Positions 34,572-42,560 of a stretch of DNA of 64,000 nucleotides are shown piece after piece (the first letter of the stretch is position 1; each line of letters starts with the position of its first letter). The stretch is taken from contig JAJDAJ010000093.1 in NCBI GenBank assembly GCA_029261925.1, positions 1 through 64,000 on the forward strand. The letters are read 5' to 3'. The translations under genes were made by a program, and so were the position numbers. This DNA comes from Deltaproteobacteria bacterium (GTDB taxonomy: Bacteria > Myxococcota_A > UBA9160 > SZUA-336). Under the pieces are notes generated by a model, which was not told the origin of the DNA, did not search any database, and worked only from the letters and a program-made list of their open reading frames with translations.

Positions 34572-34714
34572 ACCGGTTCCTCCCTGCGGCTTCTCGCGGA
34601 CCCTACGGCACGCCCCGATCCGGGTCAAACACGAGCTGGAATCCTGGCTCGGACCCCGGGACCCATCTCGAGAGCGCTCGCGCGAGCGCCGCGCCTGTCG
34701 CAGGCCGCCCCGGA

Positions 34715-35413
34715 TCAGCGGGCGGACAGGCCCTCGTTGCCCTCCCGGAGGCGCAGCCTGAGGGCGTTCTGGTAGTAGGCCACCATCTCGTACTGCCCGA
34801 TCAGCATCACGAACTCGATCAGCTGCTTCTCGTCCAGGGCTTCCGCCAGGACGCTCCAGGTCGCGTCGGAGATCATGGCGTCCTCGCGCAGCTCTTCCAC
34901 CGCGCGGAGAATGGCGCGGTCGTGATCGCTCCATCCCGGCGCCCCGGAGCCCCGGGTCACTCGCTCGATCTCCTCCGCCGTCAGGCCGACGCTCTTGGCG
35001 ATCGGGACGTGCTCTCCCCACTCGAACGGCGCCTGGCAGAGCCATCCCACGCGCAGGATCGCCAGCTCGCGATCTCGCGGTGGGAGCACACCGCTGAAGA
35101 AGAGCCGGGCGGTCTCCGCGTGTAGCCTGTAGAGCTCGGCATGGCGAACCATGGTCCGGAAGATCTCCGGAGCTTCTGCCGCCTGCGGCCCGGGCTCGAC
35201 CCCCGGCTCGTCGCGAATCTGCCCGGTCGCCTCGAGCGCCCGCAGTACCTCGTCGGTGAACTCCTGGGGCTGGAGCGGCCCGACTCGCGGCGGCTTGCCG
35301 GTGATCAGCGCCTCGCGTGCTCTCGTGTCGGGCTCTGCACGGGTCATGGTGACCAGCAGGATACCAGTCAGTCCCGCGAGGAGGGCGGTCGGGAAGCGGC
35401 GGCTGAGTCTCAT
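34715..35413 (-). CDS. Carboxymuconolactone-decarboxylase-like protein with signal peptide
   Basis: The product is 232 residues. It begins with a hydrophobic leader (RFPTALLAGLTGILLVTMTRA), so it is predicted to be exported, which is unusual for this family. The AhpD/CMD-like helical domain (~85-215) contains LYRLHAETARLFFSG, LRVGWLCQAPFEWGEH and GLTAEEI. Only one Cys is seen in the catalytic stretch (WLC...H), not a CxxC pair, so peroxidase activity through a disulfide is unlikely. Decarboxylase/lactone activity or a binding role are open. The substrate is not known. Confidence 0.82.
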   Translation of the reverse strand: MRLSRRFPTALLAGLTGILLVTMTRAEPDTRAREALITGKPPRVGPLQPQEFTDEVLRALEATGQIRDEPGVEPGPQAAEAPEIFRTMVRHAELYRLHAETARLFFSGVLPPRDRELAILRVGWLCQAPFEWGEHVPIAKSVGLTAEEIERVTRGSGAPGWSDHDRAILRAVEELREDAMISDATWSVLAEALDEKQLIEFVMLIGQYEMVAYYQNALRLRLREGNEGLSAR

Positions 35414-35460
35414 GCGCGGATCTCCGGGAAGATGGAGTGGGGAGTCGGGGCGGAGCGCGG

Positions 35461-35817
35461 TCAGCGCGGGTTCGGATCCCGGGAACGGAACGCCTGGACC
35501 TCCCGGAGGAGCGTCGCCAGTGCTCCGCGATCGAGCTGATCCATCCGGCTGAAGCGCAGGCAGCTCTTGCCACAGCTGACGCCCGGGAAGTCACACTTCC
35601 GCCTCGCCAGAACGCTCGCAGCGACGTACAGCGCGACGTAGCGCTTCTGGGCCGCGAGATTCGCCAGCCCCGGATAGTCGAGCATGCCGTGGCCAATGCC
35701 TTCCTCGACGTCGGGGGCGACCTGGAATATCACGGCGCGTACCTCCTCGAGCAGCGTTCGCAGGTCGCCGTCCACGTCGCTTCTGTACGCTTCTGGTGAG
35801 CTAGAATCTCGGCGCAT
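35461..35817 (-). CDS. DUF1801 / YdhG-like small protein
   Basis: The product is 118 residues. The start ATG at 35817 follows a clear GGAGGTGGA ribosome site. The fold and motifs fit DUF1801 (frataxin-like YdhG family): LRTLLEEVRAVIFQVAPDVEEG, YPGLANLAAQKRYVALYV and a C-terminal SCGKSCLRFSRMDQLD. Members have been linked to iron handling, but function is unsettled. Two additional Cys are in the GVSCGKSC motif. It stands 48 bases downstream of nothing on its strand and is followed by the CMD-like gene, so those two may share a transcript. Confidence 0.8.
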   Translation of the reverse strand: MRRDSSSPEAYRSDVDGDLRTLLEEVRAVIFQVAPDVEEGIGHGMLDYPGLANLAAQKRYVALYVAASVLARRKCDFPGVSCGKSCLRFSRMDQLDRGALATLLREVQAFRSRDPNPR

Positions 35818-35977
35818 TCCACCTCCGGTGCGCGCGGTAGGAGAACGGCTGGCGTCTCCAGGATATCCGATCGGTGCGTCGGACACGGAGCGCTTCGTAG
35901 TAGCATCGGCTCGCGCGGGTCCCGTACTCGCACGCAGCGATCGAGGTGCTCGATCCGCGGGCCAGGGAGAACGACGA

Positions 35978-36856
35978 GTGACGCAGATCAAGGGGAGAGC
36001 GGCGGTCGTCACCGGCGGTGGAAGCGGAATCGGCATGGGGCTCGCGAGGGAGCTCGCCCGGGAAGGCGCGTCGGTCGCGGTGGCCGACATCATCCTGGAG
36101 AACGCGAAGAAGGTCGCCGACGAGATCAACGCGTCTGGCGGCAAGGCCGTGGCCATCCACTGCGACGTCTGCGAGCGCGATTCGATCGAGCGCATGAAGC
36201 GGGAGGCCTGTGCCGCGCTGGGGCGCGTCAGCCTGCTCTTCGCCAACGCAGGGGCAACGTCCTTCGAGCCGCTCGTGGAGATGTCGGACGACGATGTCGA
36301 CTGGATCGTTCAGGTGAACCTGATGGGTGTGATGAACACCACGCGTGCCTTCCTCCCCGACATGATGGAGTCGCGCGAAGGACACGTCTGCGCGACGGCG
36401 TCCATGGCGGGCCTGCTGCCCGGCTGGATCCCGGTGCACGTGCCCTACTCGGCGGCGAAGGCCGGCATCATCGGGCTGATGATGAACCTCGCGCTGGAGA
36501 TGAGCGAGTACGGCGTCCACACCACGAGCTACTGCCCGGGGGGCGTCGCGACGGGCATGAAGGCGAACAACGCCCGCTACCGACCGGCGCGATTCGGCGG
36601 GCCCCGGACGGACGAGGTCCAGGTGCCCGAGGCGTCGTTCAAGGACAACGCGGTCACCTTCTACTCGCCGGAAGACATCGCGCCGATCGTGCTGCGTGCC
36701 GTGCGGAACAACCGGCCCTTCGTCTTCGACCACGCGGAGCAGCGCAGTGAGTTCCGGAGGACGTATTCCGACGTCGTGGAGGCCTGCTACGACGACGTCG
36801 AGGCCTGGGAGAAGGAGCACGGCACTCCGGATACCGTCGATCAGACCCGGGACTAG
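35978..36856 (+). CDS. Short-chain dehydrogenase/reductase
   Basis: The product is 292 residues, with a GTG start at 35978 after CAGGGAGA. A classical SDR: TGGGSGIG cofactor motif, NAG, Ser in the ATASMAG strand, and the YSAAK active-site motif. An insertion near residue 205 (YRPARFGGP) is shared with the SDR at 48296-49141. It reduces or oxidises a carbonyl/alcohol with NAD(P)(H). It is convergent with the RimK-like gene, and the 36-base gap has no convincing terminator. Confidence 0.92.
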   Translation: MTQIKGRAAVVTGGGSGIGMGLARELAREGASVAVADIILENAKKVADEINASGGKAVAIHCDVCERDSIERMKREACAALGRVSLLFANAGATSFEPLVEMSDDDVDWIVQVNLMGVMNTTRAFLPDMMESREGHVCATASMAGLLPGWIPVHVPYSAAKAGIIGLMMNLALEMSEYGVHTTSYCPGGVATGMKANNARYRPARFGGPRTDEVQVPEASFKDNAVTFYSPEDIAPIVLRAVRNNRPFVFDHAEQRSEFRRTYSDVVEACYDDVEAWEKEHGTPDTVDQTRD

Positions 36857-36892
36857 CCGGTCGCGGCCGCCCGGCGCGCGAGCGCTCCGGAG

Positions 36893-38116
36893 CTAGGTTT
36901 CCAGATCCTCGGAGTCAGGCTCCAGGCCCGAGGCGGTCTCCTCCGCGAGGTCCTTGAGCTCCGGGCTGCGACGACGGCGCTCCCTGTCGGGGACCATGCT
37001 GCGCATGGAGTCGAGCTTTCCGAAGCAGAGCAGCTTGTCGTTCGCCTCCAGCTCGCGGTCGGCCCGTGGGTTCGGAATCACCTTCGCGCCGCGGTAGAGC
37101 GTCAGCACATTGATGTCCTGGCCCCGGAGCTTGGTGTCCGAGATCGTCATGCCGACGAAGTTCGACCCCTCGGGAATGTAGATCTCGCTGACGCCATAGC
37201 CCTTGCTGACCGTCAGGCGCTGCCGGATGTCGATCTCCGGGAAATCGACCTGCGCGGCGATGTAGTCGACGACCGCCCCGGCGATGTCCAGCTGGGTGCA
37301 GGTCTCGATGCCCTCCAGGCCGGGCGACGAGTTGACCTCCATGATCTGCGGCCCGTCCTTGCTCTCCAGCATGTCGACGCCCGCGACCCGCAATCCCATG
37401 ATCTGCGCCGCCCGCACGGCCGTCTGCTCGTAGTCCGGGGAGAGCTCCACCGCCTCGGCCACGCCGCCCCGATGCACGTTGCTGCGAAATTCCTGGCCCT
37501 GCGCCACCCGCCGCATCGCTGCGACCACCCGGTCGCCGACCACGAATGCACGGATGTCCTTGCCCTTGCTCTCTGCGACGAACTTCTGCACCAGGACGTT
37601 CTGCTTCTGGCTCTGCAGCAGCTCGATGATCGACTCGGCCGCCTTCACGGACTCGGCGAGCAGCACGCCGATGCCCTGGGTGCCCTCGATCAGCTTGATG
37701 ATCACGGGCGCGCCCCCGACCCGGTCGATCGCCGGCAGCACGTCCTTCTTGTCCCGGACGAATGTCGTCCGCGGAATGCCGATGTGATGGCGGCTCAGTA
37801 TCTGCAGGCTGCGCAGCTTGTCGCGTGAGTTGAGAATGCCGTGCGCGGTGTTCGCGCAGAACACGTCCATCTCCTGGAACTGCCTGACCACCGCGGTGCC
37901 GTAGTAGGTGATCGATGCGCCGATTCTCGGCAGCACCGCATCGTAGTCGCTCAGCTCCTTCTGCCGGTAGTACAGATCGGGGATCCCGCGCTGAAGGTCG
38001 ATCGCGAACTTCAGCGTGTCCAGCACCCGGACCTCGTTGCCACGCTGGAGCGCGGCCTCCTTGAAGCGGCGCGTGCTGTACGATCTGGGTCCACAGGAGA
38101 GTATGGCGAGCTTCAT
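36893..38116 (-). CDS. rimK: RimK-family ATP-grasp ligase with C-terminal TrkA_C domain
   Basis: The product is 407 residues. The N-terminal two-thirds is RimK-like: MKLAILSCGPRSYSTRRFKE, ILNSRDKLRSLQIL, the ATP-grasp loop IEGTQGIGVLLAES and the Mg site QIMEVNSSPGLEGIE. It would add Glu residues to a protein such as ribosomal protein S6 or make a related amide bond. Residues ~310-380 form a TrkA_C/RCK_C domain (SEIYIPEGSNFVGMTISD), normally a ligand sensor on K+ channels, fused here to the ligase. It may sense a small molecule. The last 30 residues are acidic. Function of the fusion is inference. Confidence 0.86.
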   Translation of the reverse strand: MKLAILSCGPRSYSTRRFKEAALQRGNEVRVLDTLKFAIDLQRGIPDLYYRQKELSDYDAVLPRIGASITYYGTAVVRQFQEMDVFCANTAHGILNSRDKLRSLQILSRHHIGIPRTTFVRDKKDVLPAIDRVGGAPVIIKLIEGTQGIGVLLAESVKAAESIIELLQSQKQNVLVQKFVAESKGKDIRAFVVGDRVVAAMRRVAQGQEFRSNVHRGGVAEAVELSPDYEQTAVRAAQIMGLRVAGVDMLESKDGPQIMEVNSSPGLEGIETCTQLDIAGAVVDYIAAQVDFPEIDIRQRLTVSKGYGVSEIYIPEGSNFVGMTISDTKLRGQDINVLTLYRGAKVIPNPRADRELEANDKLLCFGKLDSMRSMVPDRERRRRSPELKDLAEETASGLEPDSEDLET

Positions 38117-38253
38117 TCGTTTCCCTCGATGACTTGGCCCGAGGGGTCAGAAGACCTCGTTGTCACGCGGGGTCCGACCTGCTCCGGGGAGATCAGACTA
38201 CCCAAACGGCGCCCGGAGCGAAAACAGCTGCGCCGCAGGGGCGGGGCACGCGC

Positions 38254-38808
38254 CTACCAGCGCACGCCGTCGGGCCTGGAAACGATCGGACGCTCGTAGG
38301 AGGGGTCGTCCTTGCTCCAGAGCGCCTTGAGGAACCCCTTGACGTTCTTCGAGTAGACCCAGGTCGCGTCGGTGTCGGCGGACATCTCGATCGTGCAGCG
38401 CCGGGTGACGATCCGCCAGTCGCCATTCCTCTTCTCGAGCTGGTCGAGGTAGCGACCGAACGCGATCGTGGTGGTCTTCCCGTCGAGCCAGAACAGCCCG
38501 CCCACCACGTAGGACTCGCAGTAGGCGGTATCGCCGTCGAGCTCGCAGAGGTGATTGGTGATGTTGTGGCTGGTCATGTTGAAGTTCGCACGATGCCCTG
38601 CGTTCGCGTTCTCCGCGTAGTCGGGCGCCCGCGTGACGACGGAGCCGTGCTCGTCCACGCCATCCTCCCACCAGCAGCTCGCGATCATCTCGACGTCCTG
38701 CCGGTCGCGGGCGCGAGATTCTCGCTGGATGCAGTCGAGAATGTCCTGCCGGTCCTTGAGGTACCCGACGGTGGTCTTGAGGCTCTCGAACTCCGCTTCG
38801 CTGCTCAT
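38254..38808 (-). CDS. SnoaL-like (NTF2-fold) protein
   Basis: The product is 184 residues. Single NTF2-like domain: RQDILDCIQRESRARDR, MIASCWWEDGVDEHG, FNMTSHNITNHLCELDGD and GRYLDQLEKRNGDWRI. The nearest classes act on aromatic or steroid-like ring substrates or serve as cyclases. The Asp in the region RQDVEMIA is a candidate catalytic residue, not proven. The gene stands alone between RimK and the divergent molybdenum-hydroxylase gene. Confidence 0.84.
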   Translation of the reverse strand: MSSEAEFESLKTTVGYLKDRQDILDCIQRESRARDRQDVEMIASCWWEDGVDEHGSVVTRAPDYAENANAGHRANFNMTSHNITNHLCELDGDTAYCESYVVGGLFWLDGKTTTIAFGRYLDQLEKRNGDWRIVTRRCTIEMSADTDATWVYSKNVKGFLKALWSKDDPSYERPIVSRPDGVRW

Positions 38809-38992
38809 CCCGGATCTCCCCTCGGGCTCTGGACGACGATCTCATTATGCGCCGGGGCGAGCTCACGGCGCAGCGGCGGCCAACGGGCCCTGCGGCGGTG
38901 AGTTCCAGGGCCGGTTCCGGGCGAGATCGGGTATATAGATCCGTGACGGCAGCCGGTCGGGTGGCCGGATCCGGTCGCCAGAGGAGAGATCG

Positions 38993-41215
38993 ATGGGCGA
39001 GCGCAAGTTCAGGCATATCGGTACCCGGGCGATCCGTCCCGACGGACTGGACAAGGTCACCGGACGGGCCAGCTACGGCGCCGACTTCAGCCTCCCGGGG
39101 ATGCTCCACGGCGCAGTGCTGCGCAGTCCGCACGCTCATGCGCGCATCCGCTCGATCGACACCCGCGCCGCCGGGACCCTGTCGGGGGTCCGCGCCGTGA
39201 TCACCGCCCGGGATCTCCCCGAGCTGTCCCCCGACCAGATGGGTGGCATCGAGGGCCATCCCGTCAGCTACCGCGACATCTCCGACAACTGCCTGGCGCG
39301 CGAGAAGGTGCTCTACCACGGCCACGCCGTCGCGGCCGTGGCGGCGAGCTCGGCGGAGGCGGCGCGCGCCGCCCTGGGCGCGATCCGCGTGGAGTACGAG
39401 GTGCTGGAGCCGGTCCTGGACATGGACCGTGCGCTGGAGGACGGCGCCCCCGTGCTGCATGGTGATCGGGGCTCGAACGTGGCCGCGAAGATCGAGCTCG
39501 ACGGCGGCGATCTCGAGGGAGGGTACGCGCAGGCCGAGCACGTCGTCGAGCGCGAGTTCCGCACGCCGATGGTGCATCCGGGGTACATCGAGCCGCACGC
39601 CTGCGTCGTCCGGGTGGGCGAGGACGGCCAGATCGTGATCTGGTGCTGCACGCAGGGCGGCTTCATGGTCCGCCAGCTCTGCGCGATCGTGTGCGCCATC
39701 GATCCGGCCAAGGTGAAGGTGATCCCGAGCGAGATCGGCGGCGGCTTCGGCGGCAAGACCACGCTCTACCTGGAGCCGCTCGCGGCGGTTCTCGCGCGCA
39801 AGACGGGCCGCCCGGTGAAGATGGTCATGACGCGCGAGGAGGTGTTCCGCGCCACGGGCCCGGCGTCGGGATCGAGGATCCGCGTCAAGGTCGGCATCGA
39901 TGGCGACGGCAGGATCACCGCCGCCGACAGCGACATCTACATGGAGGCGGGCGCCTACCCCGGCTCGCCCTTCGGCGCGGCGGCGAGCTGCATCTTCACC
40001 CCGTACCGGGTCCCGAACTTCCGCCTCGTGGCGTACGACGTGGTGCTCAACAAGCCGAAGGCCGGTGCATACCGGGCTCCCGGCGCGCCGACGGCGGCCT
40101 TCGCGATGGAGTCGGTGCTCGACGAGCTGGCCGAGCGGAGCGGTCTCGATCCGATCGAGCTGCGCCTGCGCAACGCCGCTGGCGAGGGAGACCGCGCGCC
40201 CACCGGCGTCAAGCTCTGCGACCTGGGCATGCGCGAGGTCCTCGAGGCGGCGCGCAGCCATCCGCACTACAGCGCGCCGCTCGGGCCTCACCAGGGTCGC
40301 GGTGTGGCCTGCGGCTACTGGATGAACGCCGGGATGCAGTCGAGCGCGAACGTCACCGTGCATCAGGACGGCACGGCGGTGGTCGCGATCGGCAATCCCG
40401 ACATCGGGGGTACGCGGGCCTCCATGGCCCTGATCGTCGCCGAGGAGCTGGGCGTGCCCTACGAGCGCGTGCGCTCGGTCGTGGTCGATACCGACAGCAT
40501 CGGCTTCTCGGACATGACGGGCGGCAGCCGCACCACGGTGGCGACCGGCCACGCGGTCTCGATCGCCGCGCGCGACATCGTCGACCAGCTGCGGGCCCGG
40601 GCCGCCCGGATCTGGGGCGTCGATCCCGGCGAGGTGCGCTGGGAGGAGGGCAGGGCCCTGCCGCCCGACGGCGAGCACGAGCCGCTGACGATCGACGAGC
40701 TGTCCGCGCAGAGCGGGGCCCTCGGGGGCCCGATGCTGGGCAATGGATCGCTGAGTGCGCAGGCGGCGCCCGCGGTCGGACTGCACCTCTGCGACGTCGA
40801 GCTCGACCCGGAGACGGGGGTCTCGAAGGTGGTGCGCTACACCGCGATCCAGAACGCCGGCAAGGCCATCCACCCCAGCTACGTCGAGGGCCAGATGCAG
40901 GGCGGCGCCTCGCAGGGCATCGGCTGGGCGCTCAACGAGGAGTACATCTTCGACGCCGACGGCCAGATGGAGAACCCCGGCTTCCTCGACTACCGGATGC
41001 CGGTGGCCTCGGACCTGCCGATGATCGATACCGTGATCGTCGAGGTGCCGAGCCCGTACAACCCCTACGGCGCCCGGGGCGTCGGCGAGCTCCCGATCGT
41101 TCCCCCGCTGGCCGCGGTGGCCAATGCGCTCTCGCACGCGGCGGGGACCCGCTTCACCGAGCTGCCCCTCTCTCCGCCGCGCGTGCTCGCGGCGATGGAG
41201 CCCCGGCGCACGTGA
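38993..41215 (+). CDS. Molybdopterin-binding large subunit of a xanthine dehydrogenase/aldehyde oxidase-type enzyme
   Basis: The product is 740 residues. Molybdenum hydroxylase large subunit: the hammerhead domain (~10-120), GGGFGGKT (~249, cofactor contact), GAYRAPGAP, and the C-terminal base Glu in GARGVGELP (~693). Such subunits hydroxylate C-H bonds in heterocycles, aldehydes or CoA esters, with water as oxygen donor. They normally act with FAD and [2Fe-2S] subunits, but neither gene is found within 5 kb either side. It is followed 31 bases later by an MFS carrier on the same strand, which suggests uptake and oxidation of the same compound. Confidence 0.9.
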   Translation: MGERKFRHIGTRAIRPDGLDKVTGRASYGADFSLPGMLHGAVLRSPHAHARIRSIDTRAAGTLSGVRAVITARDLPELSPDQMGGIEGHPVSYRDISDNCLAREKVLYHGHAVAAVAASSAEAARAALGAIRVEYEVLEPVLDMDRALEDGAPVLHGDRGSNVAAKIELDGGDLEGGYAQAEHVVEREFRTPMVHPGYIEPHACVVRVGEDGQIVIWCCTQGGFMVRQLCAIVCAIDPAKVKVIPSEIGGGFGGKTTLYLEPLAAVLARKTGRPVKMVMTREEVFRATGPASGSRIRVKVGIDGDGRITAADSDIYMEAGAYPGSPFGAAASCIFTPYRVPNFRLVAYDVVLNKPKAGAYRAPGAPTAAFAMESVLDELAERSGLDPIELRLRNAAGEGDRAPTGVKLCDLGMREVLEAARSHPHYSAPLGPHQGRGVACGYWMNAGMQSSANVTVHQDGTAVVAIGNPDIGGTRASMALIVAEELGVPYERVRSVVVDTDSIGFSDMTGGSRTTVATGHAVSIAARDIVDQLRARAARIWGVDPGEVRWEEGRALPPDGEHEPLTIDELSAQSGALGGPMLGNGSLSAQAAPAVGLHLCDVELDPETGVSKVVRYTAIQNAGKAIHPSYVEGQMQGGASQGIGWALNEEYIFDADGQMENPGFLDYRMPVASDLPMIDTVIVEVPSPYNPYGARGVGELPIVPPLAAVANALSHAAGTRFTELPLSPPRVLAAMEPRRT

Positions 41216-41246
41216 AGACGGAGGCCATGACGCGAGCTCGACCCGG

Positions 41247-42521
41247 GTGAGCTCCTTCACCGTGAACCCACGAGCGCGCTACGCGCTCGGGCTGCTCTGC
41301 GTGGTGTACGCGGTCAGCCTGATCGATCGCCAGATCCTGGCGATGCTGCTCGAGCCGATCAAGGCCGAGATGGGTCTGCGCGACTGGCAGCTCGGGTTCC
41401 TCTCGGGGATGGCCTTCGCGCTGTTCTACAGCACCGCGGGCATCCCCATCGCTCACTTCGCGGATCGCAGCTCGCGGCGCAACGTGATCGCCGTGGGTCT
41501 GGTCGTGTGGAGCGCCGCGACCGCGCTCTGCGGCTCGGCGCTCGTGTTCTGGCAGCTGGCGCTCGCGCGGGTCCTGGTCGGGACAGGCGAGGCCGCGGGC
41601 GGACCGCCGAGCCACTCGCTGATCTCGGACCTGTTCCCGCCGCACTGGCGCGCCCGCGCCCTGGCGATCTACACCATGGGCGCCACCTTCGGTATCGGCG
41701 CCGGCTTCATGCTCGGCGGCTGGCTCTCCGAGACCATCGGCTGGCGCTGGACCTTCGTGGTCGTGGGGCTACCGGGGATCCTGCTCGCCGTCGTGGTCCG
41801 CACGACGTTGCCCGAGCCGCAGCGAGGCGCCATAGAGGCGCGCAGCGACGACGCCCCGCAGCAGCCGCTGCGCGAGATCCTGCGCCACCTCTTCAGCCTG
41901 CGCGCCTACCGGCAGATCGGCGCGGCCTCCGGACTGTACAGCGTGGCCTCGCTGGGCTTCATGTTCTGGGTTCCGGCCTTCATGGAACGCGTGCACGAGA
42001 TGGGCCGGACGGAGATCGGTCTGTGGCTGGGGCCGATCGCTGCGCTCGCGGGCGCCACCGGAAACCTCGCCGGTGGCTGGCTGGCCGACCGCGGGATGCA
42101 GCGAGACGAGCGCTGGCTGGCCTGGGTCCCCGCGATCGGCGGCCTCACGACGATGCCCTTTCTCGTCCTCTTCCTGCTGCTGCCCGAGCCCCGGCTCGCG
42201 CTGCTCTGCTACATCCCCGCGTCGGTACTGAGCTCGGTGTGGACCGCACCCACCTACTCGGCGGTGCAGGGCCTGGCGAGCCTGCGCATGCGCGCGACGG
42301 CCTCGGCGGTGCTGCTCTTCCTGATCAACCTGATCGGCCTGGGGATCGGTCCGCAGCTCGTCGGGATGCTCAGCGACTGGCTCGAGCCCACCTGGGCGAA
42401 CGAGTCGATCCGCTACGCGCTCCTCCTCGTCGCCCTGTGCAAGGTCTGGGGCAGCCTGCACTCCCTGCTCGCCGCCCGCCACCTGCGCGCCGAGCTGGCA
42501 CAGGTGCGCGCGGCGGCCTGA
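41247..42521 (+). CDS. MFS transporter
   Basis: The product is 424 residues from a GTG at 41247; in-frame codons further up overlap the molybdenum-hydroxylase gene. Twelve hydrophobic segments are expected. Clear MFS motif between TM2 and TM3 (AHFADRSSRRNVIAVG) and a GTGEAAGGPPSHSLI loop typical of the spinster/ glucarate-porter-like class of aromatic or organic-acid carriers. The inner membrane is the location. Probably co-transcribed with the preceding molybdenum-hydroxylase gene, so import of its substrate is a reasonable inference. Confidence 0.9.
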   Translation: MSSFTVNPRARYALGLLCVVYAVSLIDRQILAMLLEPIKAEMGLRDWQLGFLSGMAFALFYSTAGIPIAHFADRSSRRNVIAVGLVVWSAATALCGSALVFWQLALARVLVGTGEAAGGPPSHSLISDLFPPHWRARALAIYTMGATFGIGAGFMLGGWLSETIGWRWTFVVVGLPGILLAVVVRTTLPEPQRGAIEARSDDAPQQPLREILRHLFSLRAYRQIGAASGLYSVASLGFMFWVPAFMERVHEMGRTEIGLWLGPIAALAGATGNLAGGWLADRGMQRDERWLAWVPAIGGLTTMPFLVLFLLLPEPRLALLCYIPASVLSSVWTAPTYSAVQGLASLRMRATASAVLLFLINLIGLGIGPQLVGMLSDWLEPTWANESIRYALLLVALCKVWGSLHSLLAARHLRAELAQVRAAA

Positions 42522-42560
42522 CCCCGGGTCCTGGGCCTCCTGCGACGCGACGCGCTGGCG

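Noticed and set aside
38198-41260. Very long minus-strand open frame opposite the molybdenum-hydroxylase gene
   Set aside because: Its translation is Arg/His/Ala-rich with no family motifs. The plus strand has a clear start, ribosome context and catalytic motifs. Long antisense frames are common in GC-rich DNA.
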